A DNA stretch of 64,000 bases. Origin: Loripinus fragilis. Lineage: Eukaryota; Mollusca; Bivalvia; Lucinida; Lucinidae. The position numbers and the translations under genes are program-made. The stretch is from positions 9,743,701-9,807,700 of the forward strand of contig OZ026531.1 in assembly GCA_964019695.1 (NCBI GenBank), written 5' to 3'. The notes beneath the pieces are model-generated. The model ran no database searches, was not told where the DNA came from, and saw only the letters and a list, made by a program, of their open reading frames with translations. This document shows, in pieces, positions 45,901 through 48,184 of this stretch (its first letter is position 1; each line of letters opens with the position of its first letter).

Positions 45901-47064
45901 GTTTAAGTTCATTTAAATGGTAGGCCATTTTTCGTAAACGTTTATTGCATAAAAACCAAAAGTAAATAAAGTTACCGTTCACATGTGTAAACATGGAAGC
46001 CCTAATCATATTTGAGCCAAGATTTGGCTTCAAGACCTTGTAATTCTTATATTCCATATTTAACCTTTTCCTTTATGAATATTTATGCTAAACTCCTCCC
46101 ACTAAGAAAAAAAATTTTGTAGATAGAACAAAGAAATTACTTATCAGGCCCTCTAGTGTAGGATCATATCTAATCATATTTGCTTATAAGCAAAGTAGCA
46201 AGAGCTGCCTGATCTGGGTCTGCTCTGTTTGCAAAAGTGTTAAAAGGCATCTCTGTGAGGTAAAAGGTTAACTCTTTGGATGTTTGGTAAATTTTCATGC
46301 CTTATTGTTGTCTGCTGACTTTTGGGTAAGTTTTCAAGCCTTGCTGACTTTTTTCAAAATGAACTTTTTCAAAAAATCCTTTCAGGAACACTATCAGTGA
46401 GGGTCAAACAGTTTGGTACCAGATCAGGATGTCGGCCCTGATCTATATCCAAACTATTTGCAAAAATTATCAGCATAAGACAAAAGTGGCCGCGGGCAAG
46501 TCAAGATTTAAGAATATGCAATAATTACTAAAATCTCACGGGTAGACTCGACTTTGCAGGTGACAAGCTGCCACTAGCAAGGAAAGAGTTAAACAATCAT
46601 GCGCGGATCCAGGAATTTTCGTCAGGGGGGGTCCAGGTCAGTCTGACAAAAAAAGCTCTGACAACGTTTTTTTTTTTTTTAGTCCTCAGCTTATTTTACA
46701 GAAGTCAAATGGTCAATTTCAAAGAAATCTATCATTTTTCAAGGTTCCAGAGGGAGTCCAACATTTTCCAGGGGGGGTCCAACTTTTACCAGGGGGGGTC
46801 CAATTGCTTATTCCCTATAGAAACCCATATAACTTGTGTTTTCCAGGGGGGTCCGGACCCCCTGTCCCCCCTCTGGATCTGCACTAGACAATCTTGCGTT
46901 TGCAATACCTGTGGGCCTATGTCTATTGTAATTCCACAATCAAACTTCTCAGGCTCCTGACACTTTGCTTCAATTTCATCTTTAAGCAGATGCCATGTCC
47001 GAAGTTTATCCCAGCGTGTGCCGAACGACAATTCCTGCTTGTCACTTGGTACTTTCTTCACCAT
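865..47064 (-). CDS. WD40-repeat protein gene, 17 exons, 3' end beyond window
   Basis: The coding sequence is assembled from 17 minus-strand exons: 47064-46909, 40255-40092, 31910-31859, 29556-29453, 28753-28672, 27223-27167, 21667-21584, 18682-18630, 17547-17487, 14343-14280, 12692-12604, 11849-11742, 10041-9946, 6891-6817, 5566-5500, 3365-3265 and 930-865. Each internal exon has AG and GT borders, and all phases join into one open frame of 493 codons. The start ATG at 47064 has an in-frame TGA two codons upstream. WD signatures include NRHEGPLK followed by GGADGKIKVFN (about residues 240-275), GHHGPVTS followed by SLDGTVRLW (about 285-315) and STEDGSVRLFSPVTG (about 390-400). These are blades of WD40 beta-propellers, which normally act as protein-interaction scaffolds. 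The N-terminal 100 residues are not propeller-like and look like a divergent leader. A WDR97/WDR87-type large WD protein is possible, but I cannot prove the paralogue. The last exon ends in a donor, so more C-terminal exons lie to the left of position 1. Confidence 0.93.
1001..1241 (+). repeat. Palindromic repeat, family E
   Basis: Ends ttaaccctttccttcatgaa and the inverse gaggtaaagggttaa. The central hairpin pairs ccctgatcaggcagctctt with aagatctgcctgatctggg. Copies recur at 13.7 and 46.1 kb. Confidence 0.8.
1376..1570 (-). mobile_element. tRNA-derived SINE, family S1
   Basis: The minus strand starts with a tRNA-like head ending in the cgcagtggct A-box region, with a B-box (ggtcgagcctc). 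The central domain gggtcttcctgg...accagtactaagc and the tail gattctttacg follow. Confidence 0.8.
1716..1876 (+). repeat. Dispersed repeat, family I
   Basis: Contains gaatcaaccaatcgggtgaa, cccacaatactcaaaccaga and taggtcagtatttgac. Matches 9432-9608, with a shorter relative near 50430-50490. Confidence 0.6.
2244..2570 (-). mobile_element. SINE, family S2
   Basis: Contains tcacctaaccacacttttcc, a tRNA-like head on the minus strand (gatctgcagtcagac region) and the tail tttgtttgtttggttc. Related copies are at 17704, 47784 and 63899. Confidence 0.65.
2640..2890 (+). repeat. Hairpin repeat, family F
   Basis: Carries gtgggtactcaaaagaatca then gagacggttcttttgaatg, the family-F hairpin, followed by attttacgctcataaat. 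Confidence 0.65.
3040..3230 (+). repeat. Palindromic repeat, family T
   Basis: aacagtgaagacctagatga opposite catttcatcagggtctatac forms a stem, followed by cttcagagaaagaaatgcaa. Also seen at 12190 and 38395, and inverted near 30190. Confidence 0.65.
3265..3365 (-). CDS. WD40 gene exon 16
   Basis: The 101-nt exon completes the valine codon, then encodes VIYNTDTNPCKCEEMWVPAC and QDEQVTNLLLVTV. VVIYNTDTNPC is the outer strand after the exon-15 turn. Donor gtaaga is clear. The acceptor ttctag has a poor pyrimidine tract, so this border is the least certain; the phase nevertheless fits both neighbours. Confidence 0.88.
3529..3766 (+). repeat. Palindromic repeat, family A
   Basis: Diverged copy: gccgtgacacgcgattttca and a right end near cgaggctca, with cagcctccttttaagctta inside. 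Confidence 0.75.
3770..4090 (+). repeat. Hairpin repeat, family G, rearranged
   Basis: A perfect stem of aagtattgcagaatgctc with its inverse lies at 3789-3830. Further right is gagtggtcgcttaagacag, part of the same family. Related copies lie at 11486 and 26806. Confidence 0.65.
4095..4320 (+). repeat. Palindromic repeat, family C
   Basis: gcaaacagtttggacccaga facing gatctgaatccaaaccattt, with aactctttcattgctgg and tagcatgcaaagattta ends. Confidence 0.7.
4350..4530 (+). repeat. Palindromic repeat, family B (rearranged)
   Basis: gggcttcgatgtgtgaaaac at the left and gtagaggcccaa at the right, but the central hairpin is inverted or lost. Confidence 0.6.
4570..4756 (-). repeat. Palindromic repeat, family B, partial
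   Basis: aataacaaaggcgcagacca faces gcgcctttgttatt. The right end is gtcgcgttgggacccca. Confidence 0.6.
4780..4975. repeat. Long hairpin, about 66-bp stem
   Basis: Arms 4788-4853 and 4912-4975 pair over about 64-66 bp with few mismatches (gatctgtcaaaaaatatgtt versus its inverse). The loop of about 58 nt holds ggtgagagacaagatgaag. Confidence 0.85.
5350..5467 (+). repeat. Palindromic repeat, family B, right half
   Basis: agcactgatcagactgcatg faces gcaggctggtctgtgcc. Ends ttcgtgatgaggcca. Confidence 0.6.
5500..5566 (-). CDS. WD40 gene exon 15
   Basis: The 67-nt exon encodes ILTEFAYDLHQDRLYTVLND then GR and one base of a valine codon. YDLHQDRLYTVLNDGR(V) is a WD-like blade core and turn. Acceptor attacag and donor gtaatg are present. 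A palindromic element starts 14 nt upstream of the exon. Confidence 0.94.
5580..5817 (+). repeat. Palindromic repeat, family A, full length
   Basis: A 238-bp copy with terminal inverted repeats tgagccatgacatgtgattt and its inverse, plus the inner hairpin ctctgatcagactgcgcata. It starts 14 nt from WD40 exon 15. Confidence 0.85.
5830..6015 (-). mobile_element. tRNA-derived SINE, family S1, diverged
   Basis: Tail and central domain (ttacgtcccagtcaacaatt) are clear; the tRNA head is decayed. Confidence 0.65.
6124..6328 (-). mobile_element. tRNA-derived SINE, family S1
   Basis: Well-kept copy. On the minus strand the head carries tggctcagtgatagagtgct (A box) and gggttcgagcctc (B box). The central domain and the tail gattctttacg follow. 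Confidence 0.85.
6641..6745. repeat. Poly-G/poly-C low-complexity pair
   Basis: Runs of about 10 and 15 G, then seven C, around a short spacer. Potential G-quadruplex DNA, located 70 bp downstream of WD40 exon 14. Confidence 0.8.
6817..6891 (-). CDS. WD40 gene exon 14
   Basis: The 75-nt exon encodes DGSVRLFSPVTGLTLTIIYP then MPTFQ. It completes a WD turn and outer strand and begins the next blade. Acceptor gttttccag and donor gtaagt are present. Confidence 0.95.
7371..7507 (+). repeat. Palindromic repeat, family C
   Basis: gtttgcacccagatcagtcc faces ttgggcctgatctggatcc. Truncated at both ends. Confidence 0.65.
7511..9772. repeat. 2.3-kb complex repeat with internal 1-kb duplication
   Basis: Two related modules about 1.02 kb apart (7920-8080 and 8938-9070) share aagtaggtcaaggtcaac, cccaatgct and catcagccttctggttctgg. 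The right end reads gacggacagacggcggagtc then ttagctcatcaatgagcc with a short hairpin. No coding frame is seen. It sits in the intron between exons 13 and 14. The family is probably a non-autonomous transposon. Confidence 0.65.
9432..9608 (+). repeat. Dispersed repeat, family I
   Basis: Second copy of the 1716-1876 repeat (cgaccaatcgggcaaat, cccacaatgctcaaatcaga), embedded in the 7.5-9.8 kb complex repeat. Confidence 0.6.
9946..10041 (-). CDS. WD40 gene exon 13
   Basis: The 96-nt exon encodes FYQFFAPVESETYKLICCRG then RGKPNRILASTE. RILASTE leads directly into the DGSVRLF turn of exon 14. It is in phase 0 on both sides, with acceptor tgttacag and donor gtaagt. Confidence 0.94.
10119..10260 (+). 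repeat. Palindromic repeat, family C
   Basis: cagtttggatccagatcagg faces cctgatctgggattaaactg, then gttatcagcagatgacacta and gataaagagttaa. Confidence 0.7.
11205..11367 (+). repeat. Palindromic repeat, family D
   Basis: gcaaacagtgtggaccaata with cagactgctccc facing ggaggagcagtct and gtctacacggtttg. Fuller copies are at 25504 and 29572. Confidence 0.65.
11486..11705 (+). repeat. Hairpin repeat, family G
   Basis: cagtaaaacctgttaagcgg at the left; a central perfect stem gtattgcagaatgctcc; then cacttaagactggttttaa. Confidence 0.75.
11742..11849 (-). CDS. WD40 gene exon 12
   Basis: The 108-nt exon encodes FTRVDIGERLYHLALLGDTE then FFFRTEKEIMIYTLNQ, a degenerate blade with the turn TEKEIMIYTL. 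It is in phase 0 on both sides, with acceptor cacttcag and donor gtaaag. Confidence 0.94.
11907..12172 (+). repeat. Palindromic repeat, family C
   Basis: aactctaggtagtgacaact and acctttgcaaacagtttt left of a ggaccaacagagtgtcggtcc hairpin; 3' half reiterated. Confidence 0.65.
12190..12345 (+). repeat. Palindromic repeat, family T
   Basis: gaagacccagatgaaatgtg faces tggcatttcatcagggtct, then cttcagagaaagaaatacaa. Confidence 0.65.
12604..12692 (-). CDS. WD40 gene exon 11
   Basis: The 89-nt exon encodes VEPHRKDNLLLSCSLDGTVR then LWKMDSFTL, the strongest WD40 blade in the window (SLDGTVRLW). Donor is gtaagt. The acceptor atttcag lies only 7 nt from an oppositely oriented tRNA-type SINE, so the SINE supplies the upstream pyrimidine tract. 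Confidence 0.96.
12700..12806 (+). mobile_element. tRNA-derived SINE head, family S1
   Basis: Plus-strand tRNA-like head (gtggctcagtggaagtgtgc A box; diverged B box ggtccaagcc) then ttgagcaagacac. It begins 7 nt from the acceptor of WD40 exon 11 and is antisense to the gene. Confidence 0.8.
12806..13680. other. Intron sequence with an internal phrase repeat
   Basis: cctcgtttcgaatttgag recurs several times at 12900-12970 and 13095-13130 around an inserted LINE end (12972-13093). The remainder, 13140-13680, is AT-rich with no exon, ORF or repeat that I recognise. Confidence 0.5.
12972..13093 (-). mobile_element. LINE 3'-end fragment
   Basis: A minus-oriented copy of the 3'UTR of the 15.9 kb LINE (gtaagtaatggtgcaaag then aatcgatacaatcaagtacc) lies within repeats of the phrase cgaatttgag (12900-13110). 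It is very short and non-coding. Confidence 0.7.
13683..13862 (+). repeat. Palindromic repeat, family E
   Basis: Second copy: gtttgtacatagaacagaga, hairpin ccctgatcaggcagctctta with its inverse, and tgcaaaagtgttaaaaggcg. Confidence 0.75.
14280..14343 (-). CDS. WD40 gene exon 10
   Basis: The 64-nt exon encodes VFNGTAFNFIHVIIGHHGPV then T and the first base of a serine codon. GHHGPVT(S) is the GH loop of the next WD repeat. Acceptor gtttcag and donor gtaagc are present. Confidence 0.94.
14383..14604 (+). repeat. Palindromic repeat, family B
   Basis: gggtctgaacacgccaaaac to gttttcttaagtcaaggccc, with ggccttgatcagactgggca inside. It starts 40 nt upstream of exon 10. Confidence 0.7.
14940..15913 (+). 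pseudogene. LINE C-terminal ORF fragment plus 3' tail
   Basis: The open frame to 15375 contains KLLKQGYRYHKLRKTFSKFY, QGLSEPDFYGDLVYK and TACLVVNPITV. This is the C-terminal tail found after the RT of a LINE family I recognise from invertebrate genomes. A 3'UTR of about 540 bp follows, ending in ttacttactt. Parts of this 3'UTR recur at 12972-13093, 60943-61166, 62027-62207 and 62380-62430. No RT domain remains, so this is a 5'-truncated copy. Confidence 0.75.
16027..16219 (+). repeat. MITE-like element with inverted ends, copy 1
   Basis: Ends accggataggtggcaatcga and the inverse tcaattgccacctatctggt, with an inner near-repeat of gattgccatatgttgccagt. Its direct neighbour is copy 2. Confidence 0.8.
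16328..16514 (+). repeat. MITE-like element with inverted ends, copy 2
   Basis: Same element as 16027-16219 in the same orientation, diverged throughout (accggataggcggcaatcga). Confidence 0.8.
16595..16722. repeat. Hairpin, about 55-bp arms
   Basis: cttttccgtatattaacg and gtgtgataatgtgttgcagc pair with their inverses across a short cgcttcgcg loop. Near-complete inverted repeat of about 128 bp. Confidence 0.85.
17255..17462 (+). repeat. Palindromic repeat, family C, full length
   Basis: Ends aattctttgcatgctgg and tggcaaagaattaa. Centre gatccagatcaggcccaaca with its exact inverse. It ends 25 nt from WD40 exon 9. Confidence 0.8.
17487..17547 (-). CDS. WD40 gene exon 9
   Basis: The 61-nt exon completes a cysteine codon, then encodes CCIFPQNDYLITGGADGKIK. 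This completes the blade opened by exon 8: YLITGGADGKIK is a textbook WD strand-turn. Donor gtaccg is weak at the last bases. The acceptor region is duplicated about 47 bp upstream. Confidence 0.94.
17704..18012 (-). mobile_element. SINE, family S2
   Basis: Contains tcacctaaccacactttttt and, on the minus strand, a tRNA-like head with gggccccatagcgcagtcgg and gttcaatccc. Confidence 0.75.
18036..18201 (+). repeat. Palindromic repeat, family C
   Basis: caaatagtttcgaaccaggt and gacaaaatgtagggcctgat, with an end near ggggcaaagattta. Confidence 0.65.
18348..18586 (+). repeat. Palindromic repeat, family B
   Basis: gggccttgttgtgagaaaac to gttttcttgtgatgaggtt, with gcagtctgtgcaattgtgca as inner stem. 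It lies 44 nt from exon 8. Confidence 0.75.
18630..18682 (-). CDS. WD40 gene exon 8
   Basis: The 53-nt exon encodes TRKQTHRLANRHEGPLK plus two bases of a cysteine codon. RHEGPLK is the conserved histidine loop that opens a WD40 repeat. Acceptor tctttgcag and donor gtaagt are present. Confidence 0.93.
18785..18963 (+). mobile_element. tRNA-derived SINE, family S1, best-preserved plus copy
   Basis: gggagtgcagtggctcagtg with A box tggctcagtggtagagtgct and B box ggttcgagcctc, so an internal RNA polymerase III promoter is complete. The central ttgagcaagacacatttatc region and the tail aaagaatcaaatcaaac follow. Confidence 0.9.
19000..20950. repeat. 2-kb degenerate minisatellite
   Basis: About 100 diverged copies of an 18-20 bp phrase such as cctagcaacactaatgttac fill the intron between exons 7 and 8. 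Higher-order order is visible, alternating 'ttaactggcaacac', 'cccagcaacac' and 'aatataacctagaaacac' variants. Confidence 0.9.
21312..21540 (-). repeat. Palindromic repeat, family A
   Basis: Inverted full-length copy (tgagccagtgcatgagattt to atcacatgtcatggttca), 44 nt downstream of exon 7. Confidence 0.8.
21584..21667 (-). CDS. WD40 gene exon 7
   Basis: The 84-nt exon encodes WVRDIRIDKRNNQMFAMHGN then GIIVVNFK. The MHGNGIIVVNF string is a WD-type turn and outer strand. Acceptor tgtttcag and donor gtaagt are present, with phase 0 on both sides. The intron upstream of it holds the LINE insertion. Confidence 0.94.
21795..21885 (-). repeat. Hairpin repeat, family F, half
   Basis: gttcttttgagtacccataa and atgttttggttgagcaataa match one arm of the family-F hairpin. 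Confidence 0.55.
22036..22171 (+). repeat. Family A element, left half (split by the LINE)
   Basis: tgagctacaacataagattt through agcttaacactcatagaata, broken at 22171 by the LINE. The element resumes at 26229. Confidence 0.85.
22175..24688 (+). pseudogene. LINE endonuclease-reverse transcriptase ORF with one nonsense codon
   Basis: The frame starts mid-endonuclease (QIYRPPSS) and keeps GDINRDLL, the IDHIYSN segment and the SDHFP motif of an APE-type endonuclease. A single TAA at 22580-22582 interrupts it; reading resumes in the same frame through 24688. Downstream the RT has NYRPIS, QSGFRPHHSCETAL, DFKKAFDLVDHD (catalytic D, about residue 335 of the 694-codon open part), GVPQGSILGPLLF and the catalytic box YADDTTLY (about residue 420), then the thumb. 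The missing N-terminus and the stop make it non-autonomous as seen. The intact RT motifs imply a fairly young copy. Confidence 0.93.
25504..25748 (+). repeat. Palindromic repeat, family D (inside the LINE 3' region)
   Basis: Ends ttaacccttaaaacgcc and the inverse ggcgttttaaggattaa. Centre gaccagatcagactgctcct with its exact inverse. It is either an insertion in the LINE or part of it. Confidence 0.75.
25767..25890 (+). repeat. Palindromic repeat, family C, partial
   Basis: agcaaacagttttgtaaccg and atcaggaccgacaaaatgtt, directly after the family-D copy. Confidence 0.55.
26229..26322 (+). repeat. Family A element, right half (split by the LINE)
   Basis: aaaggctctgatcagactgc to cctcatgtcacggatca completes the element begun at 22036. 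Confidence 0.85.
26547..26735 (+). repeat. Palindromic repeat, family B, diverged
   Basis: gggcctggatgcaagaaagc and ccagcctgctcagctacaga, with a partial inner hairpin. Confidence 0.6.
26806..27155 (+). repeat. Hairpin repeat, family G, two overlapping copies
   Basis: cagtaaaacctgtcttaagc; stem cagaatgctcctgagcattc; then a second copy (caagaccaataatcacttaa) ending gcttaagacaggtttcactg. It lies 12 nt from exon 6. Confidence 0.75.
27167..27223 (-). CDS. WD40 gene exon 6
   Basis: The 57-nt exon encodes HAASLVPGKKFITDIHRND in phase 0 on both sides, between acceptor ttttatag and donor gtaagt. It is too short to recognise alone. It is supported by exact phase and by continuity with exon 7 (WVRDIRID). 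Confidence 0.88.
27696..27922 (+). repeat. Palindromic repeat, family A
   Basis: tgagccgcgacatgagattt to gaaatctcatgtcacggc. The ccatgctggtctgagcc inner arm is kept. Confidence 0.8.
27968..28167 (-). mobile_element. tRNA-derived SINE, family S1
   Basis: gggacgggtcttcctgaatt and accagtactaagcagagg in the centre; the tRNA-like head on the minus strand is diverged. Confidence 0.75.
28358..28518 (+). repeat. Palindromic repeat, family C
   Basis: tgttgtctgctgacttttta, then gtttggatccagatatgggt. The loop is shortened. Confidence 0.6.
28672..28753 (-). CDS. WD40 gene exon 5
   Basis: The 82-nt exon encodes LVYNRDEDEIYAGGVGFLDE through WKITGAE. DEDEIYAGGVGFLDEWKI is a clear blade core, with a small-residue pair before the turn and W/I in the outer strand. 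Acceptor ctttcag and donor gtaaag are present, and the phase joins exon 4. Confidence 0.93.
29453..29556 (-). CDS. WD40 gene exon 4
   Basis: The 104-nt exon encodes VYCSFCTDLCLRIFTD followed by a linker ending VPCTSTVL and two bases of a cysteine codon. CTDLCLRIFTD fits the turn and outer strand of a degenerate WD blade. Borders are acceptor tttcag and donor gtgagt. Confidence 0.92.
29572..29804 (+). repeat. Palindromic repeat, family D
   Basis: Ends ttaacccttaatgcgccaat and gctttaagggttaa, with gacccagatcagaggagcag inside. It begins 16 nt upstream of exon 4. Confidence 0.7.
30180..30470 (-). repeat. Family T/D hairpin repeats
   Basis: ggtggtccattctatatatt and catctggggcttaaatg are an inverted family-T copy. 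acagtgcagacccagatcag then ctgcttctgaagaagcag is a second hairpin (30379-30450). Confidence 0.6.
30615..30700 (+). repeat. Family T hairpin
   Basis: gcaaacagtgaagacccaga and cgccgcagaatgtggcgtct, a compact hairpin with the shared gacccagatcag arm. Confidence 0.6.
31015..31253 (+). repeat. Palindromic repeat, family A
   Basis: tgagcagcgagttgtgattt to gaaatcttatgtcgcggctca, full length. Confidence 0.8.
31670..31740. repeat. Hairpin gcaaccaac/gttggttgc
   Basis: agcaaccaaccctcgttgtt faces caacaactcgttggttggtt across gccgcagcggc. Confidence 0.75.
31859..31910 (-). CDS. WD40 gene exon 3
   Basis: This 52-nt exon encodes FETQYELTSLIYVAKHR after completing a split glycine codon. Acceptor tatttcag and donor gtaagt are clear. 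The pattern resembles the d/a strand spacing at a propeller blade boundary and continues in frame from exon 2 into exon 4. Confidence 0.9.
31970..32209 (-). repeat. Palindromic repeat, family B, inverted
   Basis: cggcccaagaaatcctgact to ttctcacattgagtccca, with agactgcacatctgtgcagtct inside, partly duplicated. It starts 60 nt upstream of exon 3. Confidence 0.7.
32219..32413 (-). mobile_element. tRNA-derived SINE, family S1
   Basis: Tail gattctttaagtcccagtca, centre gggtcttcctaggtttaacc; the head on the minus strand ends at cgcagtggct. Confidence 0.8.
32576..32822 (+). repeat. Palindromic repeat, family B, best copy
   Basis: Ends gggcctcgctgtgagaaaac and the inverse gttgcggccc. Inner cgcttatctgtctgggtgga faces gcaggctggtctgcgcc. 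Confidence 0.85.
32910..32997 (+). repeat. Family C, short copy
   Basis: aactctttgcaccctggtat directly joined to tcaggcctgacctgggtct and gcaaaagttatcag. Confidence 0.6.
34525..34797 (+). repeat. G-rich gcggatcc repeat, copy 1
   Basis: atgcgcggatccaggatttt to ccctctggatccgcac, containing gtcaggggggtccgg, a G run at 34681-34709 and gtccggaccccctgacc. Confidence 0.8.
34925..35184 (-). repeat. G-rich gcggatcc repeat, copy 2 (inverted)
   Basis: gtgcggatccagagggggg to ttcctcgatccgcgcatg, the inverse of copy 1. Confidence 0.8.
35640..35795 (-). repeat. G-rich gcggatcc repeat, copy 3
   Basis: gggggtccggacctccccat to tgtctggatccgcgca, shorter than copies 1 and 2. Confidence 0.7.
38228..38373 (+). 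repeat. Palindromic repeat, family C
   Basis: gatctggcccatcattttgt with gttgggcctgattgag, then gcagatgacaaaagttgtca. Confidence 0.65.
38395..38530 (+). repeat. Palindromic repeat, family T
   Basis: cccagatgaaatgtaacata faces gcatttcatcggggtctgca. Confidence 0.6.
39231..39332. mobile_element. 102-bp hairpin mini-element in the hAT terminus
   Basis: Two arms containing gtctgctgacaacc and its inverse, plus an inner ttgctagtgacaac arm, form a near-complete hairpin. It is flanked by TACTGAAA at 39223-39230 and 39333-39340, an exact 8-bp duplication. It interrupts the right inverted repeat of the hAT-like element. Confidence 0.75.
39608..39774 (-). repeat. Palindromic repeat, family A, partial
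   Basis: tcatgagtctgatcagagcc to aatcacatgtcgtggctca; one terminus is missing. Confidence 0.75.
40092..40255 (-). CDS. WD40 gene exon 2
   Basis: Acceptor tttag and donor gtaagt flank 164 nt encoding LLQTLRHRSLLRCVNHVN through LESKSKDSVSKHV plus two bases of the next glycine codon. RISVWLLES resembles the outer strand of a first propeller blade. The 5' half of this exon is the source of, or a member of, the tandem array that follows at 40174-41045. Confidence 0.92.
40174..41045 (-). repeat. Tandem array of exon-2-derived units, about 116 bp x 7
   Basis: Units start at 40174, 40290, 40406, 40521, 40637, 40753 and 40868, followed by a decayed eighth. The first unit overlaps the 5' half of WD40 exon 2 and its acceptor. 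Each later unit repeats that exon half (minus-strand LLQTLRHRSLLRCVNHVN region), the acceptor and some intron. From acceptor to a possible donor (GAG/gtattt) a unit spans 69 nt, a multiple of three. Units 3 and 6 have a 1-nt deletion that breaks the frame. Confidence 0.9.
41060..41400 (+). repeat. Hairpin repeat, family F, double
   Basis: Two tandem hairpins: ctcaaaagaaccatctcaaa with agacagttcttttgagcac, then ctcaatagaaccatctcaat with gagacggttcttttgagc. Flanked by lysine-rich AT arms. Confidence 0.8.
42165..43740. repeat. Satellite-like array, about 147-bp unit
   Basis: Roughly ten head-to-tail units contain aggtcaaggtcacagtgacc, atcccaagatgcat, caccaaatttgggattccta and gagatatgctccggacac. 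The array resumes at 44700 after an insertion. Confidence 0.9.
43741..44699. mobile_element. Element with internal tandem repeats inserted in the satellite
   Basis: It interrupts one satellite unit between 'aaggtcaca' and 'tgacccaattgtgg'. It starts actagaattgtttttctacg, has gatgtctccccccc near the left end and the inverse ggggggagacataa at the right end. Inside are four units of about 145 bp (ttcaagttatagagcggaca), then a gacagacggacagacggac microsatellite at about 44602-44652. Confidence 0.75.
44700..44962. repeat. Continuation of the ~147-bp satellite array
   Basis: Two more units of the 42.2-43.7 kb array follow the inserted element, ending in gtgggacggactgatggacg. Confidence 0.85.
44963..46060. 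other. Intron 1 sequence, mixed fragments
   Basis: 45000-45360 holds gcc-rich mirror-like text (aaagggccattaataaggcg) and a gacggacggacagacggaca stretch ending ctttgggggcataaaa. 45360-46060 shows no gene or repeat that I recognise. Confidence 0.4.
46061..46271 (+). repeat. Palindromic repeat, family E, internally deleted
   Basis: taaccttttcctttatgaat to gaggtaaaaggttaa; one arm of the central hairpin is lost. Confidence 0.75.
46268..46593 (+). repeat. Palindromic repeat, family C
   Basis: ttaactctttggatgtttgg to gcaaggaaagagttaa, centre ggtaccagatcaggatgtcg. It abuts the family E copy. Confidence 0.7.
46599..46885 (+). repeat. G-rich gcggatcc repeat, copy 4
   Basis: atgcgcggatccaggaattt to ccctctggatctgcac. 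It ends 24 nt from the donor of the start-codon exon. Confidence 0.8.
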
Positions 47065-47099
47065 AATTCAAGTTGGTGGTAGAATATCTCTTAACCTGT
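46909..47099 (-). CDS. WD40 gene exon 1 (5'UTR plus start codon)
   Basis: On the minus strand the acceptor cttttgcag precedes position 47099, so at least one upstream non-coding exon exists. The 35 nt of 5'UTR contain stops in frame with the ATG at 47064. Coding runs 47064-46909 (52 codons, MVKKVPSDKQ to IDIGPQ), mostly charged residues with TRWDKLRTWHLLKDE. It ends in phase 0 at CAG before gtattg. Repeats lie on both sides: a palindromic element starts 22 nt upstream of the exon, and a G-rich repeat ends 24 nt downstream of it. Confidence 0.9.
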
Positions 47100-47120
47100 C
47101 TGCAAAAGATAACATAATAT

Positions 47121-47341
47121 TGAGCCGTGACATGTGATTTCCAACAATGTGGCATTTGGACATGTGTAGACTCGGACGAGCCTCTGCAGCTTCCTTTTAA
47201 GCTTAGAAACCGCAAATGGACAATCATAGAATACTCAAGTGACTTGCAAAGGCTCTGATCAGACTGCGCCTATGCGCAGGCTGATCTAAGGCTTTGCTGG
47301 TCGCATATACCACATTGTTGAAAATCTCATGCACTGGCTCA
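47121..47341 (+). repeat. Palindromic repeat, family A
   Basis: tgagccgtgacatgtgattt to aaatctcatgcactggctca. It lies 22 nt from the acceptor of the start-codon exon. Confidence 0.85.
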
Positions 47342-47389
47342 TATTGGAAACACAGGCGTAGTTAAACAAAAAAAATAGTGTAAAATTGT

Positions 47390-47525
47390 AACATTATTTT
47401 ACCCATAATTTTTAGCATATGTTTTGGGTGCTCAAAAGAACCATCTCATTGAGACGGTTCTTTTGAGTAACCACAGCATATGTTTTAGTTGAGAAATAAG
47501 AAAATTATTTTCCTGTTATACACTC
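47390..47525 (+). repeat. Hairpin repeat, family F
   Basis: gtgctcaaaagaaccatctc with attgagacggttcttttgag, followed by gttttagttgagaaataaga. Confidence 0.75.
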
Positions 47526-47658
47526 TTTAACTAAAGGCCAGGGAAAACTAAAAATAATTGACCCAGCCAATAAAGTTACTCCAAATGGGTCTTTAGAAGT
47601 TGCTTAGCAGCTTGGTACGACCTCGGTAATGGTGAGTTAATGTTGAGTTTATATGGAT

Positions 47659-47698
47659 GGGCCTCGCCGCAAGAAAATCTAACTCTCGGTGTTCTGGT
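47659..47698 (+). repeat. Palindromic repeat, family B, fragment
   Basis: gggcctcgccgcaagaaaat, one terminus only. Confidence 0.5.
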
Positions 47699-47783
47699 TC
47701 AAAATAAAAATCAAGACATCACATTGGTCCAATTAAGTAAATTTTTTAGTGTAAAACTGTTATTATCTCTAATATCTATATTT

Positions 47784-48056
47784 ATTGGTTTGGTTTGATT
47801 CTATAAGTTTCAGTCAACAGATAAGTCAGCTATGGTCATGTCGAGAGGGCCTGTTCACCTAACCATACTTTTTCCTGGGCAAGCTTTACTAAGCTGTTTA
47901 CCAGTACTTTCGCTTGTAACTGACAACAACCCTTTCTGAATCAGTAAAAGGAGGAGAATGACTGTAAAATTATTGCATGATCAATCTCCACTTAAGTATG
48001 TGATTGCAACCCCTGGATCTGCAGTCAGACTTGCTACTGGTTGCGCTACAGGGCCC
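47784..48056 (-). mobile_element. SINE, family S2
   Basis: Tail ggtttggtttgattct, centre tcacctaaccatactttttc; tRNA-like head on the minus strand with gggccctgtagcgcaacc and the ggggttgcaatc B-box region. Confidence 0.75.
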
Positions 48057-48059
48057 ATT

Positions 48060-48175
48060 GTCTATCAGTTTACACATGTGTTTTGGGTGCTCCAAAGAAC
48101 CATATTATTGAGAGTGTTCTTTTGAGCACCCACAGCTGACAGCATAGTTGAGGAATAAAAAAAAAATTCAGTTAC
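48060..48175 (+). repeat. Hairpin repeat, family F, diverged
   Basis: ggtgctccaaagaaccatat with attgagagtgttcttttgag. Confidence 0.6.
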
Positions 48176-48184
48176 ACACACTAA

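Noticed and set aside
46786..46908. Extension of WD40 exon 1 beyond the donor
   Set aside because: The frame stays open into the G-rich repeat, but a donor at 46907-46908 joins exon 2 in perfect phase.
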